Shown: positions 1 to 6,043 of the stretch, one piece after another
How positions within the stretch are numbered: position 1 is the stretch's first letter
Layout: each line of letters begins with the position of its first letter
NCBI GenBank assembly: GCA_946479895.1
Contig: CAMLHT010000168.1
Coordinates: forward strand, 1-8,563
Source of the DNA: an uncultured Gemmatimonadota bacterium
GTDB lineage: Bacteria > Gemmatimonadota > Gemmatimonadetes > Gemmatimonadales > Gemmatimonadaceae
Direction: 5' to 3'
DNA: 8,563 nucleotides
Made by a program: the position numbers and the translations under genes
Notes under the pieces: generated by a model
Databases searched by the model: none
What the model was told of the DNA's origin: nothing
Seen by the model: only the letters and a program-made list of their open reading frames with translations

Positions 1-2
1 TG

Positions 3-65
3 AAGAAAATGACGGAGATCGGCGTGCCCGGCGGGGCGAAGGGCCCGATGAGCGCCGGCGGATAG
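3..65 (+). CDS. 3' end of an unidentified protein-coding gene
   Basis: An open frame enters from the left edge and stops at TAG (63-65). The visible C-terminus runs KKMTEIGVPGG and ends in PMSAGG. Nearly every codon in this 20-codon stretch ends in G or C, matching the real genes downstream, and this supports it as coding sequence rather than chance. Too little is visible to name the product. The Rrf2 regulator begins 117 nt further on in the same direction, separated by a G-rich/C-rich inverted repeat. A short non-coding stretch remains possible. Confidence 0.45.
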   Translation, partial: KKMTEIGVPGGAKGPMSAGG

Positions 66-74
66 CGCCGGGAT

Positions 75-156
75 GGGAGTGGGGATGGGAATGGGAGATT
101 GCCCCCCGGGATTCGCGGCCTCAGCCTCCCCCCATCCCATTCCCATTCCCACTCCC
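75..156. repeat. Inverted repeat with G-rich and C-rich arms (G-quadruplex potential)
   Basis: The arms at 75-96 and 135-156 are reverse complements over 22 positions: 21 Watson-Crick pairs and one G-T wobble (84/147), with a 38-nt loop. The left side carries five runs of three or four G with 2-3 nt spacers (70-72, 75-77, 81-84, 87-89, 93-95), a canonical G4 motif on the + strand. The right side carries six C runs between 128 and 168, a G4 motif on the minus strand. There is no T-tract after the right arm, so it is not a standard intrinsic terminator. It lies just after the upstream stop codon and just before the Rrf2 gene. Confidence 0.75.
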
Positions 157-170
157 ACTCACATTCCCAC

Positions 171-176
171 TATCTT
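171..176 (+). promoter_or_regulatory. Possible -10 element for a leaderless Rrf2 mRNA
   Basis: TATCTT lies six bases before the GTG at 183, so transcription would start at or next to the start codon. No Shine-Dalgarno sequence precedes this GTG. No convincing -35 hexamer is seen about 17 nt upstream, where the sequence is the C-rich repeat. The call is therefore weak. Confidence 0.25.
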
Positions 177-182
177 CTCGAC

Positions 183-668
183 GTGCGGATAACCACTCTT
201 GCCGAGTATGGCGTGATCTGCGCCCTCCACCTCGCGCGGCGCGCGAGCGAGGGGCCGATTCGCGGCCGGGAGATCGCGTCGAGCGAGCAGCTGCCGGTGG
301 ACTACGTCGAGCAGATCCTCCTCCGGATGCGGCGCGCCGGGCTGGTCCGCAGCACGCGCGGAGCCCACGGCGGCTACGAGCTCGCGAAGCCACCCGTCGA
401 GGTCTCGATCCGCGCCGTGATCGAGGCGTCGGAGGCGTCGACCTTCGATCTCCACTGCGTGACGCATCCGGTCGGCGAGGAGCGCTGCTCCTCGTCGCAC
501 ACCTGCAGCATCCGGCCCGTGTGGATGCTGCTCCAGAAGCAGATCGACGACGTGCTGGAGGGCGTGAAGCTCGCCGATCTCCTCCATGACGAGGTCGTCG
601 TCAGGTCGCGCGTGGGCTTCCGCCCGGCCGACGACAACGAGCGCCGGCTTCCGGTCCTCCAGGGCTGA
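183..668 (+). CDS. Rrf2-family transcriptional regulator, probable Fe-S cluster sensor
   Basis: This 161-aa protein begins VRITTLAEYGV, matching the usual Rrf2 N-terminus (M-R-x-T-x-x-x-Y). The winged helix-turn-helix occupies about residues 10-70, with the wing at RSTRGAHGGYEL. Three cysteines follow, C92, C102 and C108, spaced C-x9-C-x5-C, and W114 follows them. Rrf2 members such as IscR, NsrR and RsrR bind an Fe-S cluster through similar cysteines and sense iron-sulfur status, nitric oxide or redox state. Cluster binding and the signal are inferred here. I chose the GTG at 183 because homology begins there. A TTG at 99 would add 28 residues, mostly Ser-His repeats encoded by the C-rich repeat arm. 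The stop codon is separated by only 2 nt from the next start, so the two genes are probably co-translated. The target genes are unknown. Confidence 0.88.
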   Translation: MRITTLAEYGVICALHLARRASEGPIRGREIASSEQLPVDYVEQILLRMRRAGLVRSTRGAHGGYELAKPPVEVSIRAVIEASEASTFDLHCVTHPVGEERCSSSHTCSIRPVWMLLQKQIDDVLEGVKLADLLHDEVVVRSRVGFRPADDNERRLPVLQG

Positions 669-670
669 CG

Positions 671-1225
671 ATGTTCTTCGGCCGCTGGCGGGACGACCGG
701 GAACTGCAGCGGAAGGCGGACACCTACGTCGCGTCGCTCATGCGGGAGCCGGCCGACGCCGACGTCGAGTGGCTCGCGCGCACCGCGACCCGGGGCGACG
801 CCGACCACGCGCGCTGGGAGCTCCGCTATGCCCGACGCGCGCTGGGGCTGATCGTCGCGCAGCGGGATGCCCTGGACGACAAGACGGGATCCGCCGTGGC
901 CCGGACGCTCGCCGACGCGATGGCCCGCGATCGCAGCGTGGATGCCTCCACCATCGAGATCGCCGAGCGGCAGTTCAACGCGCGCATCAGCGCCTATCGG
1001 GACGGCCTCGATTCACGCGCGTCGGGAACTCCGGTCGCGACGCGGCTCGGCCAGACGCTCTTCGCGTTTTCGGGCGGCGCGTTTCGCGACGCGAAGGACG
1101 ACGTCGCGCGGGGCGGGGAGCTGCTGACGTCGTACGCCGCCGAGGCGAACGAATCCCTTCGCGCCGCCTTCGGGACCGCGCAGCTCCCCGAGAATCTTCC
1201 GCCGTCGTCGGTGGGCGGACGGTAG
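671..1225 (+). CDS. Conserved-looking hypothetical protein, partner of the Rrf2 regulator
   Basis: I do not recognise this 184-aa protein. It starts with ATG 2 nt after the Rrf2 stop codon, which suggests translational coupling and perhaps a shared function. It has no signal peptide, membrane segment or cysteine-rich site. The composition is soluble, highly charged and alanine/arginine-rich, consistent with a mostly helical fold. Residues about 34-75 (EWLARTATRGDADHARWELR and the stretch after it) have a regular amphipathic pattern. The last 15 residues are proline- and glycine-rich and probably disordered. The codons are strongly GC3-biased, so I take it as a real gene. It converges on the minus-strand tRNA-Leu, whose terminator begins just after the stop codon. 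Confidence 0.8.
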   Translation: MFFGRWRDDRELQRKADTYVASLMREPADADVEWLARTATRGDADHARWELRYARRALGLIVAQRDALDDKTGSAVARTLADAMARDRSVDASTIEIAERQFNARISAYRDGLDSRASGTPVATRLGQTLFAFSGGAFRDAKDDVARGGELLTSYAAEANESLRAAFGTAQLPENLPPSSVGGR

Positions 1226-1226
1226 G

Positions 1227-1260
1227 AAAAAGAAAAGCCGCCCGTCGAAACGGGCGGCTT
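1227..1260 (-). terminator. Intrinsic terminator of the minus-strand tRNA-Leu gene
   Basis: A perfect 10-bp stem (1235-1244 with 1251-1260, AAGCCGCCCG arm) closes a 6-nt loop. Read on the minus strand, it is followed by TTTTCTTTTT. It therefore sits 13 nt beyond the tRNA 3' end in the correct orientation. On the + strand the hairpin is followed by CTCCATCTG with no T-tract, so it would terminate the 184-aa gene only poorly. Confidence 0.85.
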
Positions 1261-1273
1261 CTCCATCTGTCAG

Positions 1274-1357
1274 TGCCGAAGGTGGGACTCGAACCCACAC
1301 GGGCTTGCACCCACTGGCTCCTGAAGCCAGCGCGTCTACCAGTTCCACCACTTCGGC
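1274..1357 (-). tRNA. tRNA-Leu, anticodon CAG
   Basis: The minus strand reads GCCGAAG at the 5' end, pairing over 7 bp with CTTCGGC at the 3' end, followed by discriminator A at 1274. The D-loop contains AACTGGTAGAC. The anticodon arm has stem CTGGC/GCCAG and loop TTCAGGA, giving anticodon CAG (1321-1323), which reads CUG codons. There is a long variable arm with GGG/CCC pairing, as expected of class II tRNA-Leu. The T-arm is GTGGG-TTCGAGT-CCCAC. The 3' CCA is not encoded (the next bases are CTG), so it must be added by the CCA-adding enzyme. The gene has its own promoter and terminator and is transcribed away from smpB. Confidence 0.97.
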
Positions 1358-1367
1358 AGAACGAAAA

Positions 1368-1396
1368 AGTCTAGTCGCGCGAGCGCGCGCAGTCAA
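1368..1396 (-). promoter_or_regulatory. Sigma70-type promoter for tRNA-Leu
   Basis: On the minus strand, TTGACT (1396-1391) and TAGACT (1373-1368) are separated by exactly 17 nt. The predicted start, around 1361, is only about 4 nt before the mature tRNA 5' end. The spacer is almost pure alternating GC and contains the palindrome TCGCGCGA. Confidence 0.75.
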
Positions 1397-1407
1397 CGCA
1401 TATCGTG

Positions 1408-1436
1408 TTGCTGCACGGACATGCCGCGCCTAACTT
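1408..1436 (+). promoter_or_regulatory. Candidate promoter for the smpB operon
   Basis: TTGCTG (1408-1413) and TAACTT (1431-1436) are separated by 17 nt. The -10 keeps the key T, A and final T. Transcription would begin near 1443 and leave about 40 nt of leader before the smpB ATG. It is divergent from the tRNA promoter, with 11 nt between the two -35 boxes. Confidence 0.45.
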
Positions 1437-1483
1437 GCGCGAGCCGCGCGCCCCGCCGGCCCCTGTCATTCCCGTACCGAGCG

Positions 1484-1957
1484 ATGTCGAAGGCAACCAG
1501 GCCGGATTCCGATTTCGAGACGATCGCGAAGAACCGGCAGGGCCGTCACGACTACGCCATCATCGACACCTGGGAGGCCGGCATCGTCCTCACCGGGACC
1601 GAGGTCAAGGCCCTCCGGGAGGGGAAGGCGAACATTTCCGACGCCTACGGGATAGTGAAGAACGGGGAGATCTGGCTGCTGAACCTGCACATTTCCCCTT
1701 ACGAGCGCGGCGGTTACACCAACCACGAGCCGACCCGGACCCGCAAGCTGTTGCTTCACCGCAAGGAAATCCGTCGTCTGATCGGGGCGGTCGAGCGCGA
1801 AGGGCTCACCCTGGTCCCCCTCGAGCTGTACTTCAAGAAGGGAGTGGCGAAGGTGGCACTGGCACTGGGCAAGGGAAAGAAGCTTCACGACAAGCGCGAC
1901 ACGGAGCGGCAGCGGGACGCTGACCGCGAGGTGCAGCGCGCCCTGAGGTCCCGATGA
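1484..1957 (+). CDS. smpB: SsrA-binding protein SmpB (trans-translation)
   Basis: SmpB binds tmRNA (SsrA) and carries it into stalled ribosomes, so that the nascent chain is tagged and the ribosome freed. The 157-aa product is the usual size. Family blocks are clear: KNRQGRHDY near the N-terminus, then AGIVLTGTEVKALREGKANISD, then HISPYERGGYTNHEP, then RKLLLHRKEI. The basic C-terminal tail (GKGKKLHDKRDTERQR onward) is the part known in the family to enter the empty mRNA channel. The frame is open upstream to an ATG at 1421, but those 21 extra residues lie over the likely promoter and are not family-like, so ATG 1484 is preferred. No strong Shine-Dalgarno is seen. The stop overlaps the amidase start as ATGA. 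No tmRNA gene is visible in the window. Confidence 0.96.
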   Translation: MSKATRPDSDFETIAKNRQGRHDYAIIDTWEAGIVLTGTEVKALREGKANISDAYGIVKNGEIWLLNLHISPYERGGYTNHEPTRTRKLLLHRKEIRRLIGAVEREGLTLVPLELYFKKGVAKVALALGKGKKLHDKRDTERQRDADREVQRALRSR

Positions 1958-2775
1958 TCGGCGTCCTCGCGCTCGCGCTCCAGATGGCCGCGGCCGCCCC
2001 GCAGAAGGCGCCGGCCGCGCGGCCGGTGAAGGCGCGCCCCATCGTCGTCGTCGACGCCGGCCACGGCGGCCCGGACCGCGGCATGACCGGCCCGCTCGCC
2101 CGCGGCGGGCCGCGGATCTACGAGAAGGACATCACCCTCGCCGTCGCCCGCCAGCTCGGCAAGGCGCTGGTGAAGCGCGGGGTGGACGTCGTCTACACGC
2201 GCACCCGCGACACGCTCATCGACCTCTCCGACCGGGGGAAGATCGCGAACGAGGCGGGCGGCGCTCTCTTCATCTCGGTCCACGTCAACGCCGCGAACCC
2301 GAGCTGGAAGAATCCGTCCGCGGCCCGCGGCTTCGAGACGTACTTCCTCTCCGACGCCCGGACCGAGGACGACCTCCGCGTCGAGGAGATGGAAAACGCC
2401 TCGGTTCGATTCGAGACGGTGCCGGACCTGTCGAAGGAGGATCCGCTCAGCTTCATCCTCAGCGACATGAAGCAGAACGAGCACCTGCGCGAGTCGAGCG
2501 AGCTCGCCGCGACGATCCAGAAGTCGCTGGAAGGCGTCCATCCCGGGCCGAGCCGCGGCGTGAAGCAGGCGGGCTTCCGGGTGCTGGTAACGTCCTTCAT
2601 GCCTTCGGTGCTCGTGGAAATCGGATTCGGGACCAACCCGGACGAGGCGGCGTTCCTCGCCGATCCGTCCAAGCAGGACGCCATCGCCAGGACGATCGCC
2701 GACGCGACGATGTCGTACCTGCGCGCGTACGAGAAGCGCGCGTCCGGCGGCCAGTCCGGAGCCCCCCAGCGATGA
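1954..2775 (+). CDS. N-acetylmuramoyl-L-alanine amidase (Amidase_3 family)
   Basis: This 273-aa zinc hydrolase should cut the amide bond between N-acetylmuramic acid and the stem peptide of peptidoglycan, acting outside the cytoplasm. The Amidase_3 signatures are complete: VVVDAGHGG with zinc ligand H37, E57 in YEKD, H110 in SVHVNA, and catalytic E222 in LVEIGFGTN. Residues about 134-185 form a charged, probably helical insertion, as in AmiB/AmiC-type enzymes where such a segment blocks the active site until activated; that role is inferred here. The N-terminus (GVLALALQMAAAAP) looks like a short signal peptide, but it lacks the usual basic residue before the hydrophobic core. A stop codon at 1921-1923 leaves no better upstream start. 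ATGA overlaps on both sides tie it to smpB and pyrD. Confidence 0.93.
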   Translation: MIGVLALALQMAAAAPQKAPAARPVKARPIVVVDAGHGGPDRGMTGPLARGGPRIYEKDITLAVARQLGKALVKRGVDVVYTRTRDTLIDLSDRGKIANEAGGALFISVHVNAANPSWKNPSAARGFETYFLSDARTEDDLRVEEMENASVRFETVPDLSKEDPLSFILSDMKQNEHLRESSELAATIQKSLEGVHPGPSRGVKQAGFRVLVTSFMPSVLVEIGFGTNPDEAAFLADPSKQDAIARTIADATMSYLRAYEKRASGGQSGAPQR

Positions 2776-3722
2776 CCACCGCGACGGGGCCGCTGGGCGT
2801 CTCCGTCGGTGACCTGTCCTTCCGGAACCCGATCATCCTCCCTTCCGGCACGGCGGGGTACGGTCACGAGCTCGAGGGCGTGGTGGATCTCGACCGCGTG
2901 GGCGGGTTCGTCACCAAGGCCGTCTCGCTCGCGCCGCGGCCCGGCGCGGCGGCGCCAAGGGTCTCCGAGTTCGCGGGAGGAATGATCAACGCGGTGGGCC
3001 TCGCGAACCCCGGCGTGGCTGCCGTGTGCGCCGACCATCTCCCGTGGCTCGCCACGCACCACCGGGGCACCCGCCGCCTGGCGAACATCATCGGATTCGC
3101 CGTCGAGGAGTTTCCCGAGATCATCGAACGCCTCGACCTGGCGATCGATGCCGGCCGGCCGGCGCTCGATGGCTACGAGCTGAACGTCAGCTGCCCGAAC
3201 ACCAAGGCCGGGGGCGTGGAGTTCGGCGCCGACCCGAAGGCGCTCGCGGAGGTGGTCGCGCGATCGCGCGCGGCGACGAAGCGCCCGATCTTCGTGAAGC
3301 TGGCGCCGACGCTCACGGACATCGGCGGCGCGGCGAAGATCGCCGCGGATGCCGGCGCCGACGGCATCACGGTCATCAACACCATCCCGGGGCTGGTCAT
3401 CGACCTCGAATCGCGACGGCCGGCGCTCGGCTTCGGCAGCGGCGGCGTCAGCGGTCCCGCCATCCTGCCCGTGGGAGTGCTCGCCACGTGGAAGGTGCGG
3501 AAGGCCGTCGGCCTTCCGGTGATCGGCGTCGGGGGCGTCTCGTCGGCCGAGGATGCGCTCCAGTACATCGTCGCCGGCGCGTCGCTGGTCGGCGTGGGCA
3601 CCGCCGCGCTTCGCGATCCGCGCACGCCGGAACGGATCGTCCGCGGGATGGAGAAGTGGTGCCGGGAACGCGGAGTACGCTCACTATCGGAAATCAGGGG
3701 AACGCTTCAGTGGCCGGCATGA
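2772..3722 (+). CDS. pyrD: Dihydroorotate dehydrogenase, class 1B catalytic subunit
   Basis: It oxidises dihydroorotate to orotate, the fourth step of UMP synthesis, using FMN in a TIM barrel. The 316-aa length fits class 1. Visible motifs are NPIILPSGTAGYG (residues 19-31), VTKAVSL with K49, INAVGLANPG (72-81), and NVSCPNTKAGG with the class 1 catalytic base C141. K176 lies in FVKLAP, and the phosphate-binding GVGGVSSAEDAL comes near the C-terminus. Overall it resembles the PyrDB type, which passes electrons through an Fe-S/FAD partner PyrK to NAD+. No pyrK lies in this window, which is unusual because the two are commonly adjacent. The start overlaps the amidase stop (ATGA) and the stop overlaps the pyrF start (ATGA). 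Confidence 0.95.
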   Translation: MTTATGPLGVSVGDLSFRNPIILPSGTAGYGHELEGVVDLDRVGGFVTKAVSLAPRPGAAAPRVSEFAGGMINAVGLANPGVAAVCADHLPWLATHHRGTRRLANIIGFAVEEFPEIIERLDLAIDAGRPALDGYELNVSCPNTKAGGVEFGADPKALAEVVARSRAATKRPIFVKLAPTLTDIGGAAKIAADAGADGITVINTIPGLVIDLESRRPALGFGSGGVSGPAILPVGVLATWKVRKAVGLPVIGVGGVSSAEDALQYIVAGASLVGVGTAALRDPRTPERIVRGMEKWCRERGVRSLSEIRGTLQWPA

Positions 3723-4429
3723 ATCACCGCACCATCCCGATCGTCGCGCTCGACTATCCGACGGCGGCGGCCGCGCTGGACCTCACGCGCCGGCTCGGGA
3801 AGCGGTGCTCCTTCTACAAGATCGGGAGCGAGCTGTTCACCGCGGCCGGGCCCGACATCGTGCGCCAGGTGCGGGAGCAGGGGGCCGACGTCTTCCTCGA
3901 CCTCAAGTTCCACGACATCCCGAACACCGTGGCGGGCGCGGTCCGGTCCGCGGCGTCACTGGGCGCGCGCCTGATCACGGTTCACGCCTCCGGCGGCTCG
4001 GCCATGCTGGCCGCGGCGGTGGGCGCGGCCGGCGACCAAGCGAAGGTAGGGATTCTCGGGGTCACGGTGCTGACCAGCCTCACCGGGGCGGAGGTGGCCG
4101 AGTCGTGGGGCCGTCCGACCGTGGATCCGGCAGCGGAAGTCCTGCGGCTGGCGGGGATGGTGGCGGGGGCCGGGGCTCACGGCATCGTGTGCAGCGGGCA
4201 CGAGGCGGCGGCGGTCCGGGCGAGGTTCGGCGACCGGCTGGCCCTGCTGGTTCCGGGCGTCCGCCCGGCGGGCGAGGCGACTCAGGATCAGGCCCGGGTG
4301 GTCACGCCGGCCCGGGCGGTCGAGGCGGGCGCGTCATACATCATTCTCGGCCGGGCGGTGACGGGTGCGGCGGACCCTGCCGTCGCCATGGACCGGATCA
4401 ACGGGGAAATCGAGCAGGCCGGGGCCTAA
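3719..4429 (+). CDS. pyrF: Orotidine 5'-phosphate decarboxylase
   Basis: It decarboxylates OMP to UMP, the last step of the pathway. The 236-aa protein shows the group 1 motifs in order: VALDYP with D12, FYKIGSELF with K34, and DLKFHDIPNT with the catalytic D61-K63-D66 set. The phosphate-binding segments VPGVRPAG and ILGRAVTGA lie near the C-terminus. I chose ATG 3719 because it overlaps the pyrD stop as ATGA, the pattern used at the two preceding junctions. A GTG at 3710 would add three residues and cannot be excluded. The frame stays open far upstream inside pyrD, but that part is a GC-rich shadow. A 99-nt gap follows before rpmJ. Confidence 0.95.
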   Translation: MNHRTIPIVALDYPTAAAALDLTRRLGKRCSFYKIGSELFTAAGPDIVRQVREQGADVFLDLKFHDIPNTVAGAVRSAASLGARLITVHASGGSAMLAAAVGAAGDQAKVGILGVTVLTSLTGAEVAESWGRPTVDPAAEVLRLAGMVAGAGAHGIVCSGHEAAAVRARFGDRLALLVPGVRPAGEATQDQARVVTPARAVEAGASYIILGRAVTGAADPAVAMDRINGEIEQAGA

Positions 4430-4448
4430 GCAGCGGTCACTGCCTCAC

Positions 4449-4477
4449 TTGCATCAGTTTCCGACCCTGATTACTGT
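4449..4477 (+). promoter_or_regulatory. Candidate promoter for the rpmJ-rpmB ribosomal operon
   Basis: TTGCAT (4449-4454) and TACTGT (4472-4477) are 17 nt apart, giving a start near 4484 and a leader of about 45 nt. The pyrF-rpmJ gap is AT-richer than its surroundings. A 5-bp stem (4463-4467 with 4480-4484) overlaps the -10 region. A T6 run (4495-4500) in the leader has no adjacent strong hairpin, so I do not call a terminator here. Confidence 0.5.
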
Positions 4478-4528
4478 TCGGGTCTCCCCTGAGGTTTTTT
4501 CTTCGGAACGGTTGGTCGTGGAGTCCTT

Positions 4529-4645
4529 GTGAAAGTTCGGACGAGCGTGAAGCCCATCTGCGAGCACTGCAAAGTGGTCAAGCGGAATGGCGTGATGCGG
4601 ATCATCTGCAAGCGTAACCCCAAGCATAAGCAGCGGCAGGGCTGA
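4529..4645 (+). CDS. rpmJ: Large-subunit ribosomal protein bL36, zinc-binding form
   Basis: This small gene starts with GTG and encodes 38 residues beginning [11 protein letters not shown] and ending HKQRQG, which is diagnostic of bL36. C11, C14, C27 and H33 form the zinc-ribbon site (CxxC...C...H), so this is the zinc-containing (C+) form. GGAG at 4520-4523 lies 5 nt before the GTG and supports the start. It is the first gene of the ribosomal block. In many bacteria infA (IF-1) precedes rpmJ, but here pyrF does. rpsM follows after 3 nt. Confidence 0.97.
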   Translation: MKVRTSVKPICEHCKVVKRNGVMRIICKRNPKHKQRQG

Positions 4646-4648
4646 TAA

Positions 4649-5026
4649 ATGGCTCGTATTTCTGGCGTCGATCTCCCGCGTGAGAAGAAGGTCGAGATCG
4701 GACTGACGTACATCTTCGGCATCGGCCGCAGCCGCGCGCGCAAGATCATCGAGAAGTCGGGTGTCGATCAGAACCTCCGGGTTCGCGACCTGACGGATGC
4801 GGACGTGAACAAGCTGCGCCAGATCATCGACCGGGATTTCAAGGTCGAGGGCGCGCTCCGCACCGAAGTCTCGATGAACATCAAGCGTCTCATGGACATC
4901 GGCTCGTATCGCGGCATCCGGCATCGCCGCGGTCTTCCGGTTCGTGGACAGCGTACGCACACCAATGCGCGCACGAAGAAGGGTCCGCGTCGCGCGATCG
5001 CCGGCAAGAAGAAGGTGACGAAGTAA
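4649..5026 (+). CDS. rpsM: Small-subunit ribosomal protein uS13
   Basis: The 125-aa product sits in the head of the 30S subunit, contacting P-site tRNA and the inter-subunit bridges. The sequence is unmistakable: [20 protein letters not shown] at the N-terminus, a helix-two-turn-helix region with [11 protein letters not shown], and [20 protein letters not shown] in the basic C-terminal part, ending in a lysine-rich tail. The start lies 3 nt after the rpmJ stop. The stop TAA shares its last base with the rpsK ATG (TAATG), so translation of the two is probably coupled. Confidence 0.98.
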   Translation: MARISGVDLPREKKVEIGLTYIFGIGRSRARKIIEKSGVDQNLRVRDLTDADVNKLRQIIDRDFKVEGALRTEVSMNIKRLMDIGSYRGIRHRRGLPVRGQRTHTNARTKKGPRRAIAGKKKVTK

Positions 5027-5403
5027 TGGCTACGGGAAAGAAGACCAAGCGGGTCATCGAGTCGGAAGGCGTCGCGCACATCGCGGCGACCTTCAACAAC
5101 ACGACCGTCACGATCACGGACATGCACGGCAACGCCGTCGCATGGGGATCGTCGGGCAAGGCCGGCTTCAAGGGTTCCAAGAAGAGCACCCCGTTCGCGG
5201 CGACCGTCGCCGCGGAAGGCGCGGCGCGGGAAGCGCTGAACCTCGGGGTCAAGCGTGTCCACGTACGTGTGCAGGGTCCCGGTAGCGGCCGTGAGTCCGC
5301 GATCCAGGCGCTCGCGTCCGCTGGACTTCAGGTGAAATCGATCAAGGACGTGACGCCGATTCCGCACAACGGCTGCCGTCCCCCCAAGCGTCGGAGAGTC
5401 TAG
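5026..5403 (+). CDS. rpsK: Small-subunit ribosomal protein uS11
   Basis: The 125-aa platform protein of the 30S subunit lies near the mRNA exit/E-site. Diagnostic blocks are [34 protein letters not shown], the glycine-rich [13 protein letters not shown], and the C-terminus [18 protein letters not shown]. An AAGGTG sequence inside the end of rpsM serves as the ribosome-binding site. The start overlaps the rpsM stop by one base, and rpsD begins 4 nt after the stop. Confidence 0.98.
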   Translation: MATGKKTKRVIESEGVAHIAATFNNTTVTITDMHGNAVAWGSSGKAGFKGSKKSTPFAATVAAEGAAREALNLGVKRVHVRVQGPGSGRESAIQALASAGLQVKSIKDVTPIPHNGCRPPKRRRV

Positions 5404-5407
5404 GAAC

Positions 5408-6043
5408 ATGGGTCGTTACGTCGGACCAAGCTGCCGTCAGTGCCGCCGGGAAGGCACGAAGCTCTTCCTGAAGGGCGCGAAGTGCTTCACCGAGAAGTGC
5501 CCGGTCGAGCGCCGTCCCTATGCGCCGGGGCAGCACGGCCAGAACCAGGCTCGCCGCCGCAAGTCGTCGGAGTACTCGAAGCAGCTGCGCGAGAAGCAGA
5601 AGATCAAGCGCATCTACGGCCTCAACGAGCAGCAGTTCCGCAACACGTTCGAGAAGGTCTCGTCGATGCCGGGCATCACGGGTCACAACCTCCTCGCGGC
5701 GCTCGAGAGCCGTCTCGACAACATCGTGTACCGCATGGGCTTCGCGCCGAGCCGCAAGGCCGCGCGCCAGCTCGTCCGTCACCGTCACGTCGAAGTGAAC
5801 GCGAAGTCGGTCGACATCCCCAGCTATTCGGTCAAGCCGGGTGAGGAGATCCGCGTCCGCCAGAAGTCGCGCGAGATGACGGCCATCGCGTCGTCGATGG
5901 ACCAGGCCGCGCGGGGCGCGGCGCTGGCCTGGCTCGCCGTGGACAAGGAGTCGTTCAGCGGCCGGATGCTGGAGCGCCCGCAGCGCACGAGCATCCCGAT
6001 CGCCGCGCAGGAACAGCTCGTCGTCGAGTTGTACTCGAAGTGA
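5408..6043 (+). CDS. rpsD: Small-subunit ribosomal protein uS4, zinc-binding form
   Basis: The 211-aa protein nucleates 30S assembly by binding the 5' domain of 16S rRNA. The N-terminus (GRYVGPSCRQC) carries C9, C12, C26 and C31, a four-cysteine zinc site (C-x2-C-x13-C-x4-C) of the C+ form. The basic FEKVSSMPGITGHNLL block and the S4 RNA-binding domain (LDNIVYRMGFAPSRKAARQLV, about residues 103-123) follow. GGAGAG at 5393-5398 is the likely Shine-Dalgarno. In several bacteria S4 represses its own operon through an mRNA structure. The TGA stop here lies inside the first hairpin of the structured region that separates it from rpoA. Confidence 0.97.
   Translation: MGRYVGPSCRQCRREGTKLFLKGAKCFTEKCPVERRPYAPGQHGQNQARRRKSSEYSKQLREKQKIKRIYGLNEQQFRNTFEKVSSMPGITGHNLLAALESRLDNIVYRMGFAPSRKAARQLVRHRHVEVNAKSVDIPSYSVKPGEEIRVRQKSREMTAIASSMDQAARGAALAWLAVDKESFSGRMLERPQRTSIPIAAQEQLVVELYSK

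Noticed and set aside
99..182. A 28-residue N-terminal extension of the Rrf2 protein from TTG 99, containing a Ser-His repeat
   Set aside because: The Ser-His run is simply the translation of the C-rich repeat arm. The conserved family N-terminus begins at GTG 183.
586..1374. A 262-codon + strand frame overlapping the 184-aa gene and the tRNA
   Set aside because: It is arginine-rich, runs through the terminator and the tRNA, and is out of frame with the well-coupled gene at 671.
1421..1483. A longer smpB starting at ATG 1421
   Set aside because: The added residues are not SmpB-like and overlap the likely -10 element. ATG 1484 gives the normal length.
3026..3718. A 231-residue upstream extension of pyrF
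   Set aside because: It runs out of frame through pyrD with an arginine-rich, non-family sequence. OMP decarboxylase homology begins at about 3719.
4495..4500. Terminator or attenuator at the T6 run before rpmJ
   Set aside because: No stable hairpin lies directly before the T-run; the nearest stem (4463-4484) is only 5 bp and 10 nt away.
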